DNA from: Portunus trituberculatus
Taxonomy: Eukaryota; Arthropoda; Malacostraca; Decapoda; Portunidae
Direction: 5' to 3'
DNA length: 64,000 nt
Assembly: GCF_017591435.1 (NCBI RefSeq)
Contig: NC_059301.1
Location: forward strand, 6,607,060 to 6,671,059
Made by a program: the position numbers and the translations under genes. This document shows, one piece after another, positions 57,247 through 64,000 of this stretch. The notes beneath the pieces are model-generated. The model was not told where the DNA came from. It saw only the letters and a program-made list of their open reading frames with translations, and made no database searches. Within the stretch, counting starts at the first letter, position 1, and each line of letters begins with the position of its first letter.

Positions 57247-57830
57247 CTATTGAGTAGGAAACGTAACCACCAAATCCTCGCTGTTACTGTTCGAGGTGCC
57301 ACCTACTCTGTCCCGGTGACTTGGTGGTGAAATGCGATGTCGCAGATCACGAACATGATGAGATGTACCATCAACTTCGGCGACTTGATCCACCATCGCT
57401 GTGGCACGGGTGAGGACATCTGCCTTGTTCTCGCGTGAGGGCACCAGAGACACTGTAAGGGCTAGTCCGCACTCCTTAACAAGGGACATCACAATTTCAA
57501 GTCGTCGGCGAATCAGCATCTCACTGGCAGCTTTTGTTCTTAGCCTCGCTCGTCCAGTAAGACAGTCATTAATCCAGCTGTGTACAGTAGAGAAATCGGT
57601 CACCACTTCAACCTTACTCATCTTCCATGCCAAAGCAAGTTTGAGTCCTTTGATGACCGCATCAAGTTCGGCCATGTTGGTGTGGCTGGCACCGTCAGTA
57701 CGCAACCAGCAGGCATCCTCGACGATCTTCCCTTCCACCTCGACTGCTGCTCCCATAGCCAACGAACTAGCATCCACCCACACTTTTGCCGCGGTTCTTC
57801 CCACATCCCATCTTCCTCAAACAGGGTCAC
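57247..57830 (-). pseudogene. LTR element RNase H
   Basis: The frame shows VWVDASSLAMGAAVEVEGK (first Asp), TNMAELDAVIKGLKLAL (Glu), VEVVTDFSTVHSWI (second Asp) and SRENKADVLTR (last Asp): the D-E-D-D set of a retroelement RNase H. A frameshift separates it from the RT upstream. About 50 unrecognised residues follow before the stop. Confidence 0.85.
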
Positions 57831-57867
57831 TCTTCAGTATCTTTCCAGCAGTTTCCTCCAGGATACT

Positions 57868-58322
57868 TCACAGGTCAGCATCGACGATGACGTCATCCCA
57901 GGTGTGCGTAGCTGCGTTAGCCCTTCTTTTCACGTAGGCCGCTGCTACTCTCAGCCACCTACACACTGGAAAATGGCCAGTTAACTTGCCACAGTAAGAA
58001 AAAACTGTCCACCGCGTCAGGGGGTTAGGTACACCACTCACCTTGCCATCACGTCCCCAGACCAGCATACCACTCTCCCCCAGACCCTCAGGCCCAGCAC
58101 TCGAGCGCCCTCTGCAATGCGCTCATAAGCCTTGGTGGTTAGGCCGTAGCGATGAAGGTACTCCGCCACCCGACGAGCCATGACAATGTCTTCGTTAACG
58201 TAGACATCATCGATGTAGGGCGAAGTCCCACGATTTACGTCCGGGTCTTGTGATAATGCAGAGTTGAGGACAGCCTTCATTTCATTATTAAGGGGGCGAC
58301 GTTCAGGCCAAAACCTAGACAT
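57868..58322 (-). pseudogene. LTR element reverse transcriptase, C-terminal half
   Basis: Carries AVLNSALSQDPDVN and the catalytic box SPYIDDVYVNEDIV (YIDD near 58210), then GARVLGLRVWG. Frame breaks near 58040 and 58330. Confidence 0.82.
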
Positions 58323-58343
58323 GTGAGACAGTGCCTTCGCCCT

Positions 58344-59291
58344 TTATACATAACAGTCTGATACAGCCAGAGAGACTCGTGAATGTGCACTTGTAAGTAG
58401 GCCTGCTTTAGATCTCTGACAGACACATTCGTACCTTGCTTCCGCCGTACCTTGCTTCCGCCACTCTCTTATTCTGTCGGCGCAGACGTCAGAATCTGCC
58501 GCGTAGGTGTCTATGTAGGTGTTCAACTCCCTGAAGTCAAGAACAGGCCTCACTTTTCCTTTGTTGTGCTGCACAACTGCCATCAGAGGGATCAGTCCTT
58601 TGGCAGGACTGTGCTTGTATTCATCGTGCGGCACCAACCATCTGTCTTCTATCCACTTATCCACCTCCTCTTCATACCGTACTCTTATATTACTTGGTAC
58701 AGGATACTCCTCCACCTTGTTCAGCAGGATGCCAGGCGCATCTTCCCCCGACCACTTCCATGCCGCTGTCCAGGTGTTACTTACAGTATCATAGGTAACA
58801 CTGAAGTCCTGCTCATCCACTCGTATGTCAGCAGTAGCGCCGGCAGTTGCGCAGATCTGTGCGTCCTCGATACCAAACCGTACTTGTCGATACGCATTGA
58901 CAGACACTCCCCCAAAAGCCACGACACCATTCATCCCTAACACAAACGGGAACCCCAGAGGCTTGTCACTCACCACAAACACTTTGACGTCAACAGAGGC
59001 ACTGTTGTCAAGTTGGAGGCGCACGACACCCGTACCCTCGCATTTCTGCTGCTCACCGCTGATGGTCAGAATCACCACATCTTCCTTCCTCCACTTTCTG
59101 CAGCACGAGATGTGAGCCACGCACCGCGAGCACCCAGTGTCCACCAGTACCTTGCTCTGGTTCCCATCCAGCCACACCTCCACGACTGGTAGTGCCTCCA
59201 TCACTGTTTGTCCAGAGAGGAGGCTGGCGCTGACACCTCCCTCCACGGTCGTTTCCTGGGCATGCCAAGGCGATGTGGCCCAGGACACCAC
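58344..59291 (-). pseudogene. LTR element protease and RT N-terminal half
   Basis: Retropepsin signature VLVDTGCSRCV near 59150, flap-like GEQQKCEGTGVV, LGMNGVVAFGG near 58930; then RT fingers GLIPLMAVVQHNKGKVRPVL and DFRELNTYIDTY near 58540. It overlaps the end of the gag frame by about 240 nt, suggesting frameshifted expression or a later indel. It degenerates after about 58430. Confidence 0.85.
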
Positions 59292-59982
59292 AGCGGTAGC
59301 ACCTCACACCACGTCTTGAAGTGCGCCCAGCGCTTCTCTGGCTCCTGCTGCCATAGGTTTCTTGCCGAGCTAAGCAGTCCCTGGCAAAGTGGTTCACACC
59401 ATTACAGGCGAAGCACCTTTGATCCGGGCCAGTTTCTGGATTCCCACCCCTGGCGCCGAGACATACTTCGCGGACACCACCGGCACCATCGTCATGGACA
59501 ACTGCCCTCGTCCGGGCCAGGATTTGAGGCAGGTCAAGCGTCTCCATCCGCGAGCCCACTCTCATTAGTCGCTGGATGCTTTCTGGAAGACCAGCGACGA
59601 AAGCACAGGCGAGTCCCTTCTCAGACATTCCTCCAAACAGTGATGCCAAGCGCTGTAACTCAGCCAGAAAGACATCCGGACTCTCACCAGCTTGTAGCTT
59701 CCGGCTGATGAACTGTTCGTATGCAATATATGGATCCATCGCAAAAGCGGCCAGAAGCGCCTCCTTAATCTTCTCAACTTTCTTCCTGTCTGCCTCAGCA
59801 AGCTGCAAGTATACGGCAAATGCGCCTCCAGACAGATGCAGAGGGATAACACTGGCCATATCACTGACGTTGCACAGTTTACAGATGAGCTCGAGCTTTT
59901 CTATCCATTCCACCACTGACTGCGCACCTGAGCCGTTGTACTCCGGTATCAGTCTCAGGTTAAGGGAGGGCTGGTCTGCCAT
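59053..59982 (-). pseudogene. LTR element gag with two zinc knuckles
   Basis: From the ATG at 59982 (MADQPSLNLRLIPEYNGSG), a retrotransposon-type gag with a helical capsid-like part (VEWIEKLELICKL, AYEQFISRKLQAGESPDVF) and two CCHC knuckles, CFACNGVNHFARDC at residues 190-203 and CYRCGVLGHIALAC at 228-241. The last 60-70 residues are out of frame with the protease. Confidence 0.88.
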
Positions 59983-59997
59983 AATGCCTAGATAGCT

Positions 59998-60437
59998 TGT
60001 GGCAGGGCACAACTTGAAACACTGTTATCCCAGTTGCAGTTTATTTACAGAGCACAAAACCAATAATGCAGCAGACAGCACAGTCTTGGCAGTCACACGT
60101 ACGAAGCGTCGTGTCTTCCTCTTCTCATGCCCGTCTCCTCCCCTGGTAAGGCGGCAACACATGCAGGGAGTCCCACGTATTCGCAAGGGCCCACAATTCG
60201 CCCACACGGGGTCCTTGTGCTCCCCTGCGGCACGGCTTCACAAACGAACTTCGCCGGGCAGAACGAGGATAGTGCTGTGTGTGGTGGCTGGTGTCCCTCT
60301 CCTGCTGCGCTGGCTAGCCTGGAAAACATCGCCTCCTCACATAGCTGCCAGCAAGCGCCACGTCAGTCTGGGGGGGAGGTAAACTGCCTTCACGACAAAC
60401 AAGCGGTAGTGAGCTAACGACACCCAGTCATTCCACA
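59998..60437 (-). repeat. 5' LTR
   Basis: 440 bp, TG...CA ends, aligned along its length with 56628-57088; AATAAA at 60045-60040 on the minus strand. Confidence 0.93.
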
Positions 60438-60442
60438 TGCAT

Positions 60443-60875
60443 ATTTTGTGTCACTGGCCACTCATGACATCTGATGCACGTATTGTATCATTGCTGCTTT
60501 CTGCTTAGATGGTGCATTTTCTTTCCAGGATGCTGTACAAGATTTTTCAGAATGCAGTTCGTATATGATACAAACACATACTTGACTTTCATCATTATTA
60601 CAAAGGTGTAGGATTCTCTTATACCAGGATAAGTACTCATGTGCCATGCTGAAATAATTCTACTGTGTTTGATTTTTTTTTTTTTTTTTAAGGCACTAAT
60701 AGATTTGTCTACCATAAAAATGAAGTTCTATCTCATTTAATAAGTCATCTTCAGAAAATGGCCTTGAGAAGGCAAACTGAAAAAAAAGTTCTCTAAAATT
60801 TGCATGGGTTTATTTCTTTACATACATACATACCTTACATAATTAATGATGATGGACCATCATCATTATTTCAAC

Positions 60876-60908
<33 letters not shown>

Positions 60909-60969
60909 GGCTCGAGTCAGATATCTCTCAACCCCCACCCTGCTCAGATTGGCGCCAGGATTGAAGAGG
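60443..60969. other. host flank of the LTR insertion
   Basis: Contains a T-run at 60671-60690 and (GA)n at 60882-60906; likely the right part of the TTAA-bounded element. No coding similarity. Confidence 0.4.
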
Positions 60970-61070
60970 TTAATGTCATGAGGCAATATTCAAGTTCATA
61001 GCCCACCAGGGAGATGAGGGGGTGGGGTCATAGGCCCACCAAGGGAGAGCACTACACAAAATTTATAGCA

Positions 61071-61538
61071 CAGTAAGTCCTCATTATACGGTACATATGT
61101 GTTCCTGAAAACCTTACCGCAAATTGAAATTACTGTATACTGAACTCATTATAACATGTAATTATAGGGGATGTGTTCCAGCACGTCGAAAGTCACCCCT
61201 ACAGACATGAAAATAGTCATGTAAAAAAAAATGTACTGCACAAAAGAAATAAACAAAATATTTTTATTTACCTTTCACTCGCCTCATATTCTATCAGATG
61301 ATGTGCCTCCCAAGGCTAAGGGACAGTAAGGATTTCAGCCCTTACTCATAATATTCACAAAAAACGCAGGAAGAGACTGATTGTTGTGGTGGCGCTACGC
61401 TACAATGTAAACAAAACACGAGCGGATACCGTATCTGTGAATTTTTCTTACCGTAAATAGAATCAAGGGTAGTAATTACCAAACACCATAACTGTGAATT
61501 TACTGGATAACGAAATACTGTATAAGGAGAACTTAATG
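61071..61538. mobile_element. pogo/Tigger-type MITE
   Basis: The left end CAGTAAGTCCTCATTATACG and the complement of the right end CATTAAGTTCTCCTTATACA match at about 16 of 20 bases; the CAGT...CCTC.TTATACGG form is typical of pogo/Tigger TIRs. TA follows the right end. Noncoding. Confidence 0.7.
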
Positions 61539-61622
61539 TACCTTAATTTCTTTCAAAATACAGCAAAACACAACTATGTGTAAAGACTATTTTTGACTTA
61601 GGAATTAGAATTACTTGAACTA

Positions 61623-62343
61623 CAGGGGTCCCCTCTCAATGTGCGGGAAAGGGGCCAAGAAAATGTGCGCATTTATCGAAAATGCACTAACTTTTATAAA
61701 TAATAGAACTATTTTATAAAGAAGATTGGCACCAGGACCCACCTTCACTGACCACTGAGACCCCCACCTCCCGAAAGGGCCCCATATTGATCATTCCTGC
61801 ACCGTGTTCTTTATGGCATCTTTACATTTCACCATGTTACGCACTGTGGACTTCATGGAGCTTCTCACCTGCCTCAACCTTGGCAATGATGTCTAGTTTC
61901 TCTTTTAGCAAAAATATTTTATGTTTCTTGTTAAGCTATACCTGTACCATATTCACAAAAATATCACCAACCTATAAAGATCAAAAGTATCATAATGCTT
62001 AGCAAACATGAAACAAGAAACCGTAACACAGGCAAGCTGAAACAACACAACTAGACCAAAACAAACACAGCGTCAAACTGTCCCATTGTTTCTTTGTTAT
62101 GTATTGTTTAATTTATTAACATCAAAAATAAATTTGAAAATATATAATTTTAAAATTTATTTTCTTAGTTTTTAGAGAAAAAATTATTTTACAGCAAATG
62201 CATTTTCTCAAATGAAAGTTTCTTTCACGAAGTACACATAAAGTTGGAAATTTTGTGCATTGTATGAGTGTTAGAAACAAAGTGAGGGTGCTTATAAAGC
62301 CAAAAACGCATTAACTAAGGTACGCAGTAAAAGAGGGCTTCTG
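61623..62343 (-). mobile_element. Tigger-type element, internally deleted, N-terminal HTH remnant
   Basis: 721 bp flanked by TA on both sides, ends CAGGGGTCCCCTCTCAATG and (complement of right end) CAGAAGCCCTCTTTTACTG. About 61790-61950 on the minus strand encodes KKHKIFLLKEKLDIIAKVE, then AGEKLHEV and, after a frameshift, STVRNMVKCKDAIKN: the psq/CENP-B-type helix-turn-helix that opens Tigger transposases. The catalytic part is missing. Confidence 0.8.
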
Positions 62344-62345
62344 TA

Positions 62346-63387
62346 TCAAATCCCAAAGTATGTACCTTAAATCAAGCAACACCCTACATGCATATCACTA
62401 AACAAAATCCCTATAAATAACCAACAGTATTTGTTAGATGTATCTGAATTAACAACCTTCAGATATCACATTTTCAGATTTAGCCACCAGCACTTCCCTA
62501 ATATGTGTTTGTTATATTGAGGGTTTACTGCGATTGTCTAGCTCTAGTTATTTCATAAACAAAATAGTTCTCTAGCACCCGTAGGCATGAAAGTAGGGTA
62601 TGCTGCAGCCTGGAAGGTTAGAGCACCTTCCAACACTCTTGATATAGATCCTCTTGAAAAGGAGTAGCTTGTCCTTTATGCTGTACTGTCCTCAGATACC
62701 TGTGGAAAGATGCACCATCAGTGGTGATCATTGCTCATAAACCTACCCTATATTATATATATTTCACTGAAAAGTGTCTGAATTGCAAAATGGCTAAATT
62801 AATTCTTCACTGTAGATTGCAAATGCAAAATGGATTAACTAAACATTGAATTAGAAAATTTGAAAAGTTGGAGAGAAGCTAATGACTGCAAGAAGGAAGA
62901 GTATTTCTTTTCATCTATATAAGGCAAGCCCATATCACTAACACATGGAAGAATCATTTTGGGATAATTATATCACAGCAACCTTGACAAACTTGATTCT
63001 CAGTTACTGACAAGCATTCAACTAGAGTGGTCCTGTGTTATACCTGCAGCATGTGAACCTGCATAAAATCCCGTTTTCATTTAGACGTGATTTTTTTTTC
63101 ATATAAATTACCTCAAATATACAGGCAAGATAGCCCAAACAGTGAGAATGTTCAGAGCTCTGTCATATGTTGTGTTATTTGTACTGCACTACTGGCCTGA
63201 ATAGAGTACAGCCTCCTGGAATGGATTGTGTACAATAATGAGGTTCCATTGTACAACCAAATTAATTGTGTAACCATGAATTCTCCCTTAGGTATGCTCA
63301 AAGTTGACTTCTTTATGGGCTGCATGGATAAACAGGTGTTTAAAAGACTGAAAAGCCAAACATATACTACCACTACATCGACAACTT
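62346..63387. other. no gene recognised
   Basis: AT-rich unique-looking DNA; a 73-codon minus frame (63152-63373) has no recognisable domain. Confidence 0.4.
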
Positions 63388-63444
63388 ATTGATCAAGACC
63401 GCAAGCAACATTAGTGCTGACCAGCTCAAGCATGGCCTTGAAGT

Positions 63445-64000
63445 TTACCGCCTCAACTTCATCAGATGACTATCCCCTCTCCTTCAGCAACATTTACCTA
63501 TCCTTTTCTTCTCTACTGGAAATTCTTTCTCTATCCTTTACTTATAATTTAAACTGGAAACTTCACATTTCATCTCTTAACTAAATTAGCTTTTATGAAG
63601 TTGGTGTTTTGAGCCATCTCTGCCAGTTTTCTTTACCCCTCTAACTGCTAACTCTATACAGGAGCCTTATCTGTCTGCGAATGAAATATGCTTCACCTGT
63701 ATTGTAAGGGATTAACACTTACTGCTCTTTTGGACAGGGTATAAATCAAAAAAGCTTTTTTGTCAGATCAACTCTTTTCCTGTCCTCAGTCTCTCTCATC
63801 ACTGCAATGTTGTATCTCTTGATGAGGACAGGAAAAGAGTTGATCTGACAAAAAGCTTCAAGGCCATGCTTGAGCTGGTCAGCACTAATGTTGCTTGTGG
63901 TCTTGATCAATATTGATCTTGCTAATTGCATGCCTTCCCTTTTCCCATACCCTTGCTGCACAAGACTTCCTCACAATCCTATTCTGTCCACCTCTCTATC
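63445..64000 (+). mobile_element. J1 LINE 3' fragment with inverted chimeric insert, runs off window
   Basis: J1 ORF2 C-terminal blocks (DDYPLSFSN, NLNWKLHISSL, LTALLDRV) run to about 63818, then 63823-63911 is a foreign chimeric inverted segment, then J1 resumes (CTAATTGCATGCCTTCC, LLHKTS, SYSVHLSI) to the window end. Decayed. Confidence 0.8.
63823..63911. repeat. chimeric inverted duplication
   Basis: 63823-63858 is the reverse complement of 63752-63788 (TGAGGACAGGAAAAGAGTTG onward); 63856-63911 is the reverse complement of 63388-63443 (CTTCAAGGCCATGCTTGAGC onward). The two pieces join at the shared CTT. Confidence 0.92.

Larger units (their letters stand above)
56628..60437 (-). mobile_element. 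LTR retrotransposon without integrase
   Basis: 3810 bp in all. LTRs of 461 bp (56628-57088) and 440 bp (59998-60437) begin TGTGG and end CCACA. The 5-bp direct repeat TGCAT flanks both sides (56623-56627, 60438-60442). Internal order on the minus strand: gag with two zinc knuckles, protease, RT, RNase H, polypurine tract. RNase H is followed within about 150 bp by the polypurine tract, so no integrase can be encoded. Probably Ty3/gypsy-like, tentative. A primer-binding site was not recognised: the leader between LTR and gag ATG is only about 15 bp. Confidence 0.92.
56602..60973. mobile_element. TTAA-bounded MITE-like element hosting an LTR retrotransposon (tentative)
   Basis: The left boundary TTAA-CCCCTTCAACAC (56602) and right boundary GATTGAAGAGG-TTAA (60973) give imperfect 9-bp inverted ends of the same style as the 20893 MITE. 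Without the LTR element the host piece would be about 560 bp. Confidence 0.4.

Noticed and set aside
56628..60437. Endogenous retrovirus with envelope gene
   Set aside because: No envelope-like frame or space for one; gag-protease-RT-RNase H only, so a retrotransposon is the better call.

Overview
The window looks like nuclear DNA of a decapod crustacean, probably a crab. I infer this from the extreme density of long CA/GA/AT/GGA microsatellites, tRNA-derived SINEs, several non-LTR retrotransposon families, a Penelope-like element, piggyBac-, hAT-, Tigger- and Tc1-like DNA transposons, and one large-intron host gene. No species can be assigned from sequence alone.

One host protein gene is fully resolvable. 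On the minus strand, ten coding exons between 28801 (ATG) and 13753 (stop) join with matching phases at every junction into a 743-residue receptor-type protein tyrosine phosphatase of the kinase-interaction-motif (KIM) family (PTPRR / PTPN5 / PTPN7 / Drosophila PTP-ER type). It has a signal peptide, a low-complexity ectodomain, one transmembrane helix, the KIM and a catalytic domain with the WPD loop, the HCSAGIGRSG P-loop and the Q-loop. Known family members bind and dephosphorylate ERK/p38 MAP kinases. The introns are heavily invaded: a 2.8-kb, roughly 90-copy minisatellite starts about 20 bp past one 5' splice site, one 5' splice site is itself the first GT of a (GT)n array, and a LINE, a SINE and a TTAA MITE sit in other introns.

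Layout: 1-4.3 kb, decayed LINE of family J1 plus 3' fragments. 4.3-8.6 kb, microsatellites and a TTAA MITE. 8.6-11.9 kb, near full-length J1 LINE (minus strand). 12-13.7 kb, simple repeats. 13.75-28.9 kb, the phosphatase gene. 29-34.4 kb, microsatellite-rich sequence with one candidate plus-strand exon. 34.5-38.1 kb, LINE scraps and a Penelope-like element (minus strand) carrying a 282-bp AT array and a hAT insertion. 38.3-42 kb, a small unassigned ORF and a third LINE family (minus strand) also carrying an AT array. 42-44.7 kb, unique-looking AT-rich DNA with a foldback element. 44.7-51.7 kb, two family-J2 LINE copies, a SINE, a Tigger remnant and a piggyBac-like MITE. 52.2-54.8 kb, a Tc1/mariner-like transposase gene split by a J1 LINE copy. 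56.6-60.97 kb, an LTR retrotransposon with LTRs, PPT and TSD but no integrase, apparently inside a TTAA-bounded element. 61-62.4 kb, two pogo/Tigger-type MITEs. 63.4-64 kb, a J1 fragment containing a chimeric inverted duplication.

I found no gene cluster that forms a clear new biochemical system. The most unusual items are the splice-site-adjacent minisatellite with a 951-bp higher-order period, the splice donor made by a microsatellite, AT arrays nested in retroelement coding regions, two SINEs that share a body and an (AC)n tail with a neighbouring LINE family, the integrase-less LTR element, and the template-switch-like inverted chimera at 63.8 kb.
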